A stretch of DNA of 64,000 nucleotides from Manihot esculenta (GCF_001659605.2 NC_035171.2:7731873-7795872); one strand, 5' to 3'. Shown: positions 36,374 through 48,394, counted from the first letter of the stretch. A program made the numbers and translations. Notes: a model not told the origin generated them from the letters alone.

Positions 36374-38626
36374 ATGCCCAACGACTTGAGCTCTGCCCCT
36401 GAAGGGCAATAGTTCTCTTTTTCTAGCCCTACAACACCCATCAACCAACCACCCATGACCCTTAATCCCTCGCCGAGCTCGGCAGGGAACATACCCGGAT
36501 CCACCATGACAAACCAAGACCTTCAAACTATGGCCTTGCAGTTGCAAAACACAGCCCAGTGGTTGGGGCAAATAATGCAGCAAAGGGGCCTCAATACCCC
36601 CATTAAATATATCACCTGTCGCCGAAGGGATTCAAACTCACGAACCCCAGCCAACTTTCAACCATCCAGTTCCCCAACAAAGTAACAAAGGAATGGAGGA
36701 GAGAAGCAGAGAAGCCGGTGGAGAAGCAAAACCGGCGGCTAGAGCTCATGGTAGAAAGGTGAGAGAGCTAATAGAAAATGAAAAAGTGGAGAGCTACTCC
36801 GCGGGAACGATCATGAGAGCAGAGAGTGAGGAATGGAGGGAAGGATATTGCCTAGAGAAAAGGCCTAGGCAGGAGGAGGAAGACGTAGACCAAAAGCTAC
36901 GAAGAATGAAGGAACAGTTGTTGGCAGAACTGGGAGCAAAAGACCACAGCCATGCTCTCCTGCCCACGTCGTCACCTTTCTCAGGATGGATTCAATAAGA
37001 AACCATTCCTAAAAAATTCATGATGCCACCAATGGCGGCGTATGATGGAGCAGAAAACCCGAGGGAACACATCCTGAGTTACAAAACCTTCATGGAGTTG
37101 CAGACCTTATCGGATGCTTTGATGTGCAAGGTATTCCCTACTACACTCACAGGCCCAGCAAGGGCTTGGTTTAATAATCTGGAGGCAGGGAGTATTGGAA
37201 GTTTTGGCGACCTAGCTAGCTCCTTCATCAACCGGTTTATAACAGGAGTACCGGCTGATAGGAAAACCAGCTACCTGGAGATGGTCAGGCAGAGAAGGAA
37301 TGAGTCCCTACGAGAATATGTAGCCCATTTCAATACGGAGGCCCTACAGATCCCTGAGCTGGATGAGAATAGAGCTGTAGAGGCAATGCAGAAAGGGACC
37401 ACCTCCCCAGAGTTCTTTGGTTCCTTGTGCAGAAAGCCACCGACCTCCTTGGCAGAGTTGATGAAGAGAGCAGAAAAGTATATAAGGCAAGACGATACCT
37501 TAACCACCAGCAGGTTCGCAAGGGAAACAGCAGACAAGGGAAAGGCCTCGAAAGAAAAGAGGTCGGACAGGCACGAAAGAAGACAAAATAGAGGGCCCGA
37601 GGCATACAGGCAGCCTTGGGAAAGAAGAGAGCAGAGACCACCACCACCTCGGGTCCCAGAGGCAGTATCACCTCTCAACGCGTCCAGAGCCGAGGTGCTC
37701 GTGGCCGTGTAAGACAAGGAATTCCTCCAGTGGCCCAAGCCTCTGAGAGCAGACGCAAGCCAGAGAGATCCTGACAAATACTGTCAGTATCACCGCACTC
37801 ATGGTCATGATACCAATGATTACTATCAGTTGATCAACGAGATTGAAAGACTGATAAAGAGGGGGCATCTCCGCAACTTTGTGAAGAAACCCGAAGGAGA
37901 AAGACCTCAACAAAACCCTGCAGCGAAGAGGCCTCGCAGGCTGGGGGCAGGACCTGTTAATGATGGTTCCAATGGGACCATTAATATGATTGAAGGAGGC
38001 ACGGGAGGTCGGATGAGCAGAAGAGGAAGGAAGAGGTGGCGAGATGGAGAGAGCAACAACAATGAAGTCATGCAGATAGTCCAACATTCTCCAGCGGTCA
38101 TCTATTTCTCCCCAGAGGATGCTCACGGCATCCAAATGCCCCATGATGATGCCCTAGTCATTGAAGCTGTCATTCACAACTTTCGAGTTCGGAAGATCCT
38201 AGTTGACGACGGGAGCAAGGTAAACTTACTACCGTATAGGGTTTTCCAGCAGATGGGGATACCGGAAGAGCAATTAGTACGAGATCAAGCACCCGTGAGG
38301 GGGATCGGAGGAGTTCAGATACCTGTGGAAGGAAAAGTAAAGGTGGCTCTGACCTTAGGGGAAGCACCCTCGACCCGAACTCACTATGCAGTGTTCTTGG
38401 TGGTAAAGCTTCCTTTAAACTACAACGCGATACTGGGGAGGCCTGTGCTGTATGATTTGAGATAGTAACCAGCATAAGGTACTTAACCTTGAAGTTCCCA
38501 ACAGAAGCAGGAGTGGGAGTAGTTCGGGGGCGCTAAGAAGAAGCGAGAGCAGTGTACATGGCCACTGTGGCAGAGCCAAGCTCGGTAGAGGAAAAATTTG
38601 ACTCAGAAGTCTTGGAGGTTCGAGAT
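36374..38626 (+). pseudogene. Gag-protease remnant of gypsy element A
   Basis: One frame runs through most of the region, broken by stops near 36410, 36996, 37710 and 38463. Seen in order: a charged N-terminal part; a Retrotrans_gag domain (AYDGAENPREHILSYKTFME, ARAWFNNL, FINRFITG) near 37040-37500; a zinc-knuckle-like YCQYHRTHGHDTNDYY in which the last Cys is Tyr; a basic stretch; and an aspartic-protease segment with KILVDDGSKVNLLPY near 38190. After about 38470 the sense continues in another frame (YLTLKFPTEAGVGVVRG). The element is then cut off by insertion of element B. Reverse transcriptase is absent. Non-functional. Confidence 0.85.
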
Positions 38627-38955
38627 TGTAATACCCGGCTAGATCCCAGTATCGGAATTCCTAATTTTCGGCGGAATCTCCTTTGGAATCCAGGAATCCT
38701 GGATGTCGAAGCTCTCTAGAAGGGTAAAGTAAAGGTTTTCTAAAATGCTTTTAAATGTTTTTATGATTTTAATTAAGAAAATTTGAGTTTTGAAAGGAAG
38801 AGACCAAGGAGGTTTTGCCAGGTTCGGCCGCCGAAAGTTAGATTCGGCCGCCGAAAGTGGTTGGCTTTTGCTGCCCCCGAATCTCCACTTCGGCCGCCGA
38901 ACGTGGTGGATTTTTGCATGTAGCTTTGCCGCCGAAGGAAAGGCGGTTGGCCACC

Positions 38956-38963
38956 TATAAAAG
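38956..38963 (+). promoter_or_regulatory. TATA box of element B LTR
   Basis: TATAAAAG within GGCCACCTATAAAAGCCCC. The equivalent is at 28156 in the solo LTR. It is the likely U3 promoter of the family. Confidence 0.65.
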
Positions 38964-39609
38964 CCCCTTTGACTGGAAATGGAGTGTGTTTTGCTCTCTT
39001 TTTGGTCAAGGGTAGGTTCTTGTCCTCCTTTGGTTGATTTTTACTTTGTTCTTCAAATCATGCAAGTTTTTATGAGTTTTTAACTTGGGTTTTGAGGTTT
39101 TGAGCAAAAAAAGGGCAAAGTTGAGAGACTTGGAGACTGTGGATTTTCTTCCTTCACAAGCTCTGAGTTAGCACAATCAATCCTCTAGATCTTCAAGAGG
39201 TAAGCATGGATTCTCATCTTCCCTTGTGTTTAAAGTATGTTTTGAAGGGTTTTTAGTGAGTTTTGCATGGGTTTTGCATGGTTTGCATGGTTAGGGTTTA
39301 TGTTGATCATAAGCCATATGTGTTGTTTTTGGGGTCTTGAGCTAGTTCTAGGCCTCTATATGCATGAAGAAGGGTATATGTATGTGTTTGTGAGCTTGTT
39401 GTTGGGTTATGCATGTTTTGGAAGGGTTTTAGAGGCTGGAGACATGAGGTTGGATCGAGTTCTGCCTTCTTGGCGAACTCAGGTTCGGCTGCCGAAGCAA
39501 GGTTCGGCCGCCGAACCCCTTGAGGAGGTTGTTCTGGTTGCCTAAACTTGCCCCCGAAAGTTTGGACTTTCGTCTCTGGAGGGGGGTTTCGGCCGCCGAA
39601 CATGCCGCC

Positions 39610-41282
39610 TGTAATACCCGGCTAGACTCCGGTATCGGAATTCCTACCGTCCGGTGGAATTTGGGTGTCGGAAACCTCTAGAAGGGTAAAAGCATGTTTT
39701 TATAAAATGTTTTCATGTATTTTAATGTTTTAAGTATGATTTTAAACAAGTTTTAAGTAAGATCTATGGGTAGAAATGCATGTTAGGACATATGTTGAGA
39801 TTTTGAGCAATGTAGCTTGATTGTGTGTGTATGAAGTGTTGTAGATGGGGTATATGCATGTTTGAGGCCCCTAGGAACTTGTATGTATGTTTTGGTTGAG
39901 AAATATGCATGATCTGTGGTTTTGGGAGGCAGGAGGTTCATTTGAACCAAGTTTCTGCCGTTTGGCAGAAACCAGGTTCGGCAGCCGAAGGGAGTTTCGG
40001 CCGCCGAACCCCTCTTGTGAAGGCAGCTTTCGGCTGCCGAAGGTGCCCCCGAAAAGAGACTTTCGTCTCTGTCTGGCACTTTCGGCCGCCGAAGGTGCCG
40101 CCGAACCTAGCTGAGTTTCGTCTCTGTCCAGGACTTTCGGCCGCCGAAGGTGCCGCCGAAGGTGCCCTGTTCAGCCATTTCATGCATATTTTCTGTGATG
40201 TTTTCATGATGTTTTAGGGGGTTTTTGGGGGATATATTAGAGATATGTTTATATGTGTTTGGTCCCTCATTGGAGTCCACCTGTGTAGGTTCGGACCCGA
40301 GGAACCAAGGACCCCAGCAGTGAGCCAGCTGTTGAGAGTTTGACAGAGTCAGCCAGAGGTGAGTGGAACTATACTTAACCTTTTTCTAAATTAAGAAAGT
40401 GAATGTTTTATCATGTTTCATGCATCATGACTATAATATAGGATGTTTGCATTAGAATCACGAATATGCTACATTGCATTGTTATATTGTGGTTGATGAG
40501 GATGGACATTGCACGACTCACTAGCCCTGTGTACAAAGTCCTGTGGTGCCCATAATAGGGCCGGGCAATAGCTCCGAGTTACGAAGTCCTGTGGTGCCCA
40601 TAATAGGGCCGGGCAATACGAAGTCCTGTGGTGCCCATAATAGGGCCGGGCATGGAGCTGAGGAATTTTTGAGTCAGTCCGTCCATGATGTGAAATGTTT
40701 GTGCAATGATGCATTCCATTATAGCATGTTTTAAATATTCTTTTTATAGTTCTACTCACTGGGCATCTAGCTCACCCCTCTCCCCTAAACCCCAGGTTTG
40801 CAGGTACGGGATTGATAGAGAAGCAAAGAAGAGAAAAGTCATATGTATGTAATAGTTAGAGTTTGTGGACATGACAATGATAAGAATGTAATGTAGAGTT
40901 TTGAACAGTTGTGTAATTATGTTATTGAGGATAGAGTTGTGCTTGACCATAATGTATTGCTAATCCCTTTTATTTTATGTACATGATCTTATGATATGAT
41001 GTTTATGCAAAACTAACTCAACACATGATGTATAGCCCTTCGAGGCTTTGATGAGATCCCACAGAGGGACTTTATTTATGTATATGTTCAGAGTATGCAC
41101 AGGTTGAGTTGGTGATTGATCACATGTATAAAAGAAAAGTTTTAATTTTTATGTATGATGGTTGATCATGTATGGGATTAAACAGGTTTACAGGTACATG
41201 TTAGGCTTGCTACGGGTCCCGGCGGCCTTATGCCGATCTGGATCCTAGCGCCGGTAGCGGTCCGGATTTCCGGGGCGTTACA
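39610..41282 (+). mobile_element. Solo LTR nested inside element B's LTR
   Basis: Begins TGTAATACCCGGCTAG and ends GGGGCGTTACA. Flanked by CCGCC on both sides (39605-39609 and 41283-41287). About 1,673 bp, of the same family as its host LTR but shorter. No internal sequence remains. Confidence 0.92.
40539..40655. repeat. Three tandem copies of a 36-45 bp unit in the solo LTR
   Basis: The unit contains GTCCTGTGGTGCCCATAATA then GGGCCGGGCA, three times in a row. Related LTRs have one or two degenerate versions (for example the GCCAGGGGCGTAGAATGGGC lines near 26893 on the opposite strand). Confidence 0.85.
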
Positions 41283-42648
41283 CCGCCGAAGGAGGGAGAC
41301 TTTCGTCTCTGGACAGGACTTTCGGCAGCCGAAGATGCCACTGAAAATACCTGAGTTTCGTCTCTGGAGGGACTTTCGGCCGCCGAACCTGCCGCCGAAA
41401 GTGCCCTGTCCAGCCTTTTCATGAGTGTTTTGTATGCATGTTTTGTTGATGTTTGAGGGGATTTTTGGGGGGGATGTTTAGAGTCCTGATAGAGTATGTT
41501 GGGTCCCTCATCTGATGTCTACCTGTATAGGATCAGACCTGAGAGACAGAGGTGACTAGTAGTGAGTTAGCTGCTCCAGAGTCAGTAGAGCGTCAGCCAG
41601 AGGTGAGTAGAACTAAACTTTATCTTTTTAATTGAGAAATCAAATGCTTTTAGCATGTTTCATGCATCATGATTATGCAATAGGTTGATTGCATTAGAAT
41701 TCACGAATATGTTGCATTGCATTATATGATGAAGATGATGTGGATGAATATTGGATGATCCTCTAGCCCTCACTAGGATATGGCATGAGAGGATATGATA
41801 TAACATGATATGAGATGAGGTAGAAAGACCAGGTAAGGCAGAGTCGCCCCTGGCAACATGTTATATATAAGAGAAGACCATGTAAGGCCGTAGTGCCCCT
41901 GGCATAGTTGGACTGTAAGAGAAGACCAGTTGAGGCCTTATCGCCCCTGGCATAGTTGGACATGATATACTGTACTATGATTGAGAGGCAGTCCTGAGGA
42001 GCCCCGTTGTGGGCTGGACATCTATTAGATGTGCAGAGGGTTATTGGTGACAATTCCATCCTTGATGTGATTTGCTGTGATGTGATGCATTCCATGATAG
42101 CATATGTTTTAATAATGTTTTATTGTTCTGCTCACTGGGCTTTTTAGCTCACCCCTTTCCCCTAACCCCAGTTTTGCAGGATCAGGGATAGCAAGGAGTC
42201 AAGAAGAGTGAGGGTATGCTTGGTTATGCCATGTAATAGTATAGCAGTGGACATGTATTATGTACAGTGATGTAATGTAAAAATAATGTATTGAGGTTTA
42301 GAATTGCGCTTGACCCTAATGTGTATGGTTAATCCCTGTGTTATACATGATCTATAGGTATGTTTTATGATGAGTTATGTTGACCAGGCTTGATGTATGT
42401 TATGATGGACCCGCCTGGAGCATTTGATGAGGGCTCCAGTAGGGGTTTTATATTACAGTGTTAGTGCATGCACAGGAAAAGCTTGGTTTTTGTGAAAAGC
42501 TTTATGCCTTTTCATGAGTATGTTTGATCATGTATGGGATTCCATTAGAGGTACAGAGTATATAGCAGGCTTGCTACAGGTCCCGGTGACCTTAAGTCGA
42601 TCTGGATCCTAGCGCCGGTAGCGGTCCGGTTTCCGGGTCGTTACAGAT

Positions 42649-42660
42649 TGGTATCAGAGC
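42649..42660 (+). other. Primer-binding site of element B (tRNA-Met)
   Basis: TGGTATCAGAGC, three bases after the LTR end. It is the standard initiator tRNA-Met complement of plant LTR elements. Confidence 0.9.
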
Positions 42661-42916
42661 CCTAGGTTCACATGGTCGGACCTAGAGTGTGTTGGGCTCA
42701 TAGAGGTCATAGAAGGGCAAGCACAATAAGAAAAATCATGTCCACTAGGATAGGATATAGAGTCCTGTCTTGCATGATGATGTGAAATGCCATGATTTTA
42801 TACATGTGCATTAATGGTATGTATGCTATGTGAGATAAGGATTCATGTGTTTTCACATGAACTATATGATGTTATGTTTAAGTGTTTATGTGTTGTTTTT
42901 TTTTCAGAGAGGTAAG

Positions 42917-44233
42917 ATGAGAGGAACTTGTCAATCTGCACGATTGACTGGAGCTCCACCAGAGTACGAGGGCATGGATGCCCATTCCCCTGCATTGCCA
43001 AGGGCAATGTCATGTGGATCAAGCAGAGAAGTTACATCAAGGGACCCTAGAAGGTCTTTTGATGTGAGCAGGAGAGGAGTAGTTCAGGATGGTATGTCAG
43101 TGGATGTGAGGGAATCAGAGGAGGATGAACAGAGAAGAGATGATAGTTTGGGCATGGGTATGTCAGGCGAGGATATGGGAGAGTCCCAAGGAGGCACTCA
43201 GGCCTCGGGTTTTGTTCCACCACAGTACCCACCCTACCCACAAGGGCCAGGGTATTCGATGGGAGGTACATCGGATTTCTTTAGCTATAACCCATATCCC
43301 ACCTTTATGCCCTATCCTCCCTTTTACTCGCCATATCCACAGTATCCCATGTTTCCACCCTCACCCTTTTTCCCAGGTCCAGCAAACCCTAGTCCAGGGA
43401 ATGCTGCACCTCCTCCTCCACCAGTAGAACCAGTAGTCCCGGATGTTCAGACATCCAAACCTAGCTCATCAGTTGGGGGTAAAGTAAAGATGACAGATTA
43501 CCTGAAGTTGGATGCCCCCAAGTTTGAAACAAGTGATGACCCTTTTGAGTATCTCAGAACGGTAAAGATGATAGCTGATGAGCTGGGAGCAAGTGACAGT
43601 AGAGCCATTCAGATGGCAGGGTTCACATTAAAATGCAAGAAAGCAAGAGAATGGTTCAAAAACTATGTGGACCCAATGATGGAGAGCTTATCCTGGGATC
43701 AGTTTGCCAATGAGTTTGCAGGATGGGCTTTTCCAGACAGTTCAAGGGAGCTCAAGGTGATTGAGTTTGAGCAGCTAAGGCAGACAGAGAACATGAGTGT
43801 AGATGCGTACACAGACAAGTTCCTTGAGTTGCTCCAGTACGTGGGACAAGCATATGATACAGATCAGAAGAAAGCTAGGAGGTATACCATGAGACTTCAC
43901 TCTAGGTATTCCTCCCTGATCTTAGCTGCAGAAAGGGAGAGTTTCCACTCCATAGTGGATGCAGCCAGAAAGATGGAGGCTAGTGCCATCATCGAGTTGT
44001 CAGTTAAACAGCAGGTGGCAGAATCCTCAGGTTTTAAAACCCCGGGGACAGAGAATGTTGATCTCTCCTCTCTGGGTGAGACTGCTGTAAAGAGTAAAAA
44101 GGGAAGCAGAGGCCTCAGAAGGTCGAGGAAGAGCAAGTTTTGGAACAGGTTTAAGTTTGGTCTGGGATTAAGTGATGGCTCGAGCTCTGGTTGGGATAGC
44201 TCCAGATGTACGAGGTGCGGTAGGCCGCACTAG
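42917..44233 (+). pseudogene. Gag of gypsy element B
   Basis: An open frame extends upstream to 42845, but MRGTCQSARLTGAPPEYEG at 42917 looks like the natural start. Order: acidic and Ser-rich region; a Pro/Tyr-rich stretch (YPPYPQGPGYSMGG and following); a Retrotrans_gag domain with AREWFKNYVDPMMESLSW and FLELLQYVGQAYDTDQ; then a basic Lys/Arg tail. The frame ends at a TAG within the cysteine-rich region (CTRCGRPH then stop) and the sense continues past it in the same frame, so the stop is a mutation. Gag would form the particle that packages the element RNA. Confidence 0.85.
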
Positions 44234-44990
44234 GGAGTCTGTCGGAGTAGGACAACGGCATGTTTCAGGTGCGGGTAGGAGGGGCATATGGCACATGAGT
44301 GTCCCACTAAGACCTTGTTAGCACGGTCCTAGCAGACAGCTTCAGATAGTATAGCTCAACCAGTAGCTTCAGCCTCGATGCAGGGCAAAGGCAGAGGAAG
44401 AGGGGTGGCCCCTTCTTCAGTAGGTTCCCTCGGAGAAGATCCATCGGCTCCGGCACGGATCTTCACCATGACCCAGCAGGAGGCTGACACATCAGACATG
44501 GCGGTGACAGGTAATCTCACTCTCTCATGTTCTGATGTGTGTGTACTAGTGGACTCTGATGTTTCTCTTTCCTTGTTGCTTTGAGAGCCGTAGTTAGAGT
44601 GGGTTGATAGCTTCTGGGTTAGAGTGTTCTCTTTGGGTCAATGGACCCAAGTGTGATCCATCTGTGACAGAGTCAGTCTGTCAGTATAGTTCAGAGTATG
44701 TTGAGGGTAGATGCCTTCCAGCCGACCTAGTGGTTCTAGATTTGACAGTTTATGACATCATTCTAGGGATGGATTGGCTTTCTACTTGTGGTGCTACCTT
44801 GCATTGCAGAGACAAGGTAGACCGGTTTAGTGATCTGGATGGATCAGAGGTAGTCCTTAGAGGGGACAGTGTAAGGATACCCAGAGGTTTGATATCAGCC
44901 CTACAGGCTCGTGAGTTGTTTAGGAGAGGTTGTCAGGGGTTTCTTGCTCTTGTTAGAGAGCATAGTAGTCAGGTCAGGGAACCAGCTTGA
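44234..44990 (+). pseudogene. Zinc knuckle and protease remnant of element B
   Basis: Downstream of the gag stop a CCHC knuckle is readable (C-F-R-C-G-stop-E-G-H-M-A-H-E-C), itself broken by a TAG. Then comes VCVLVDSDVSLSLLL, where family members have the catalytic D-S-G triad; the Gly is replaced by Asp here. After a short break follow LVVLDLTVYDIILGMDWLST and LISALQARELF, typical of the protease-to-RT linker. The enzyme would be inactive. Confidence 0.8.
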
Positions 44991-46132
44991 TCCGCGCCCC
45001 TCCTTCCTTCTGGAGAATTTGCAATGCGATTCTTTCCTTTTCAGCACTTTGGGCAGCCTTTTCACTAATTAGGAAGCAAGTATGATCTAGGGCAGCACTT
45101 TCAACTATAAAAAGACACATAAGGAGCCTCCACACAACCTTTACACTACCCTTGGGAGACACCTACGGGATTCACATCTCTTCTTCTACCTTTCTTCTTT
45201 TCTTTTATTTTTGGTTTTGTTTCAACCATGAGAGGCTGAAATCTTTTATTCTAGTTGAAGATTAGGTGATGCTTTAGTTTTTTTATGGATTGGGAGACTT
45301 GATCAAACATTGTTTATCTTTTGTTATTCAATATTCATACAATCTCATGCTTAATTCCATTGTTGCTTTGTTGTTTTGATCAATATGGCTAATTGATTCT
45401 TGATTGCAAAGTAATAATATGTTAGTTTGGGTGATTTAAGTCCGTAATTGCTTAGATTATTCAAACATAAGAATACTTGGTATAAAAACCAAGGAAATTG
45501 TATGATCTAGCAACATCTCATGCGTTTGAGTAGTTAGGATTGGATCTCTCTCTTTCTTCATGCAATTAACAATTGTTTGATGCCTAAGGCCCAAGGACGT
45601 TCCTTGGCAATTTGTTAATTAGTAATTAATTAGAGGACGTTCCCTAATTGGTTTAATCATAAGGAGAGACATGGTGGTGAGAAGCGTCTTCCATCTTCAT
45701 AACTAATCTATTGAATCAATCAAAAGAAACTAAGTGTCAATGATCAATCCCAACAACTGAAGTGGATTCAATTCTTCAACTAGAGCTTTCTTATTATTTA
45801 TTTCTCTTTTATTTTATTATTTGCTTATTTTAATTGCTTTCAATAGTTTGTTAATCAAATCAATCTCAAACCCCCCATTTTACTTTTACTGCAATTTATT
45901 TTTATTTCGCTTTCAGTTTATCTCGTTTTCAGTTTTATCTCGTTTCAGTTTATTCTATTTTCAGTTTATTTCTCTTTCAGTTTATTTTGGTTTCAGTTAA
46001 TTCTCTTGGTCTTGATAAGAAAAATAGGTAAGTTCTCAATTCCCTGTGGATTCGATCCTTTCACCACTATCTACAGTTGTAAATTATTAATAACCAGAAA
46101 GGTTATTTTTGACCGGTTTCGACAACCGCTAG
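44991..46132 (+). mobile_element. LTR or leader fragment of an Athila-like gypsy element
   Basis: Has a TATAAAAAG near 45116, a pyrimidine-rich leader, and the stretch TTCCCTGTGGATTCGATCC near 46040 that is common at the 3' part of plant gypsy LTRs. It leads into an Athila-type gag. Exact LTR ends are not defined. No TSD found. Confidence 0.5.
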
Positions 46133-46436
46133 TCAATCTGTAACAAGTGAAGAGATAGCAACAGACTTGGAAATTGTTGCATAATCTGCTGCACAACTTG
46201 CTGCACCAGTAGCAGAACCAACAGCAGCTAGTATGCAAGCTGCTGCACTAAAAGCACCCCACCGAACACCTGGAGAAGTTGAACCACCTGTTGTCTTCGC
46301 TGAAATTGAAGCTGAAAATGCCGAGGTGAGAGCTCCAATGGCCCAAGAAAGGACTCTTCGCGAACTAGCCACACCCATGGGTGATCAAGCACCCCTTTGC
46401 ATCACCTATCCACCTTTGAAAACCCTTTTTTGTTAG
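46133..46436 (+). pseudogene. Start of an Athila-like gag, truncated
   Basis: Ala/Glu-rich sequence followed by MAQERTLRELATPMGDQAPL and ITYPPL, which is the recognisable N-terminal gag motif of Athila elements (RTLRE-LA-P...P-C-I-YP). An upstream in-frame stop is present, and the frame is cut after about 100 codons by the LTR starting at 46437. Confidence 0.65.
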
Positions 46437-47255
46437 TGTATTTGCCCTAGGCTATTATCATAGACCTTTTTGTATGTCATTTTTGTTATTAAAGAAAGAG
46501 ATTTTATTATCATTATTATTTATTTGCATGTTACATAATAATGATTAACATCTCTGGTTACTTATTATTATTGTGATAATAATAAAATTTAACTAGTATG
46601 ATTATTGATTGATAATCATGAGATAATTATGTATATGTTGATATAATTCAATAATCATAGATACTTGTTAGAGAATACAGTATTGGATGAACCCACACTG
46701 AGATCACTACATGGGTTATTGTCATAAGTAAATCTCAAGATAGTTATGTTTTAATCCTTTCACTTGAGATTGTCATAGTTTTCAATATAAGGACTGTTAT
46801 GTTTTGACATAACCAAATATTGTCTTTAATCGGATAATCATAAAGGTTATGATTGAGCATAATAGAAATCATGCAGAGGATATTAAACAATCAAGATAGA
46901 ACTTGTCCCTCTCTTTGAAGAGATATCTTCTGGACCCCTCGATAAGTGAAACTGAGAAATGCATGGCCATGCTCCAATGAATTTATAGTGTAATCAATAT
47001 TATTTGGTTTTATCATTCTACTTAGAGATCAAGAAATCATAAGTTTGAACATTATAAGTTTGACATTGACCATGACTTATATTCAAACTAGATATTGTGT
47101 GACAAACGGATTAATAAATGTTCTATTTATTCGGCTTTATCGGACTATCGATCCTCATATTAATTGGATAGTCATAATCTATTTCTAGAGGCCGCTTATG
47201 ATTTATGGGCCTTGTGGGACTAGGTCTATTGCCAATTAATGTGAGTCTATTATCA
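46437..47255. mobile_element. LTR of an unassigned retroelement, first of a tandem pair
   Basis: Begins TGTATTTGCCCTAGG and ends CTATTATCA, about 819 bp. It is immediately followed, after a single G, by a second copy. It encodes nothing. A TG...CA-ended noncoding unit fits an LTR. Confidence 0.65.
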
Positions 47256-47435
47256 GTGTATTTGCCCTAGGCCATTATCTTGAACTTTTTTGTATGTCAT
47301 TTTGGTTATTAATAAAAGAGGTTTTATTATCATTATTATTTGTTTGCATGTTACATAATAATGATTAACATCCCTTGTTACTTATTATTATGGTGATAAT
47401 AATAAAATATGACTAGTATGATTATTGATTAATAA

Positions 47436-48080
47436 TGTAACGGTCAGCTGCTGCAATTGGACCGAGTGTAACGGTCAGCTGCCTGCTTGCAGAATTGCGG
47501 CAGCTGACCCGTCCCACATCAGTAGATTTAAAGAAAATTGATTTGTATATAATAGCTAGCAAGAAACTACTAAATAACTTGGGTTAACCATTTTGGGCCA
47601 AGTGGAAAGTGGGCCCAAAAATTATTTGGGCCAGTTTGGGCCGGGCTGTTTCAATTGGTATTAGAGCCACCCTGGGTCAGACAAATTGTGCGAAACTAGT
47701 GGGCCTGCGAGGAAAGGGCTACCCGTGAGAGACGAGGTGGAGCCGCCCGAGGTACTAGCGAACCACAATACCCAAGGATCCGGTCCTGCTTAGCAATTGT
47801 AATTGATTCAATTGCGACGAGGACGTCGCAAAATTTAGCGGGACCGAGTGCAATGGTCAACTGCCGCAATTGGACCGAGTGTAACGGTCAGCTGCCTGCT
47901 TGTGGAATTGCAGCAGCTGATCCGTGGCAGCTGACCCATCCCACATCGGTAGATTTAAAGAAAATTGATTTGTATATAATAGATAGCACGAAACTACTAA
48001 ATAACTTGGGTTAACCATTTTGGGCCAAGTGGAAAGTGGGCCCAAAAGTTATTTGGGCCAGTTTGGGCCGGACTGTTTCA
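47436..48080 (+). mobile_element. Complete TRIM (miniature LTR retrotransposon)
   Basis: Two direct LTRs, 47436-47653 (218 bp) and 47849-48080 (232 bp), each ending GTTTCA, enclose a noncoding 195-bp interior. The flanks are identical AATAA (47431-47435, 48081-48085). A tRNA-Met-like primer site follows the first LTR. The second LTR has an extra duplicated GCAGCTGAyCCGTG-type segment of about 14 bp. It has no gag or pol and must be mobilised by another element. Confidence 0.92.
47656..47668 (+). other. Primer-binding site of the TRIM
   Basis: TGGTATTAGAGCC, two bases after the 5' LTR. It differs by one base from the usual tRNA-Met complement TGGTATCAGAGCC. Confidence 0.8.
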
Positions 48081-48394
48081 AATAATCATGAGATGATTAT
48101 GTATATGTTGATATAATTCAATAATCATAGATACTTGTTAGAGAACAAAGTATTGGATGGACCCACACTGAGATCACTACATGGGTTATTGTCATAAGTT
48201 AATCTCAAGATAGTTATATTTTAATCCTTTGACTTGAGATTGTCATAGTTTTTAACATAAGGACTGTTATTTTTTTACATAACCAAACATTGTCTTTAAT
48301 TGGATAATCATAAAGGTTATGATTGAGTATAATAGAAATTATATAGAAAATATTAAACAATCAAGATAGAATTTATCCCTCCCTTTAGAAAATA

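Larger units (their letters stand above)
38627..42645 (+). mobile_element. 5' LTR of gypsy element B, interrupted by a solo LTR
   Basis: Starts TGTAATACCCGGCTAG in the middle of element A and ends CCGGGTCGTTACA right before a tRNA-Met primer site. Removing the inner solo LTR (39610-41282) and one CCGCC copy leaves about 2.3 kb, close to the solo LTR at 26212-28435. It contains a TATAAAAG at 38956 and clusters of TTCGGCCGCCGAA. Confidence 0.88.
42646..44990 (+). mobile_element. Internal region of gypsy element B, truncated after protease
   Basis: Runs from the LTR end through the primer site, gag, zinc knuckles and a protease remnant. It stops abruptly near 44990, where unrelated Athila-like sequence begins. 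RT, RNase H, integrase and the 3' LTR are missing. The fold of the gag and the ILGMDWL motif fit the Ty3/gypsy del/Tekay-type chromovirus group. Confidence 0.8.
47257..48390. mobile_element. Second tandem LTR, 3'-truncated and split by a TRIM
   Basis: Repeats the first LTR from TGTATTTGCCCTAGG to about the AATCAAGATAGAA landmark near 48359. It is interrupted by the TRIM at 47436-48080 and loses similarity after about 48386, at the boundary with copia coding sequence. Confidence 0.65.

Noticed and set aside
37271..38475. Minus-strand ORFs of 100-170 codons opposite the gag-protease remnant
   Set aside because: They are antisense shadows of the + strand gag and protease, which show clear domain motifs.
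40539..40655. Possible CRISPR-like array
   Set aside because: Three adjacent direct repeats without distinct spacers, inside a plant LTR.
42649..42665. tRNA-like sequence TGGTATCAGAGCC
   Set aside because: It is the complement of a tRNA 3' end used as primer-binding site; no cloverleaf is present. The same applies at 36278 and 47656.
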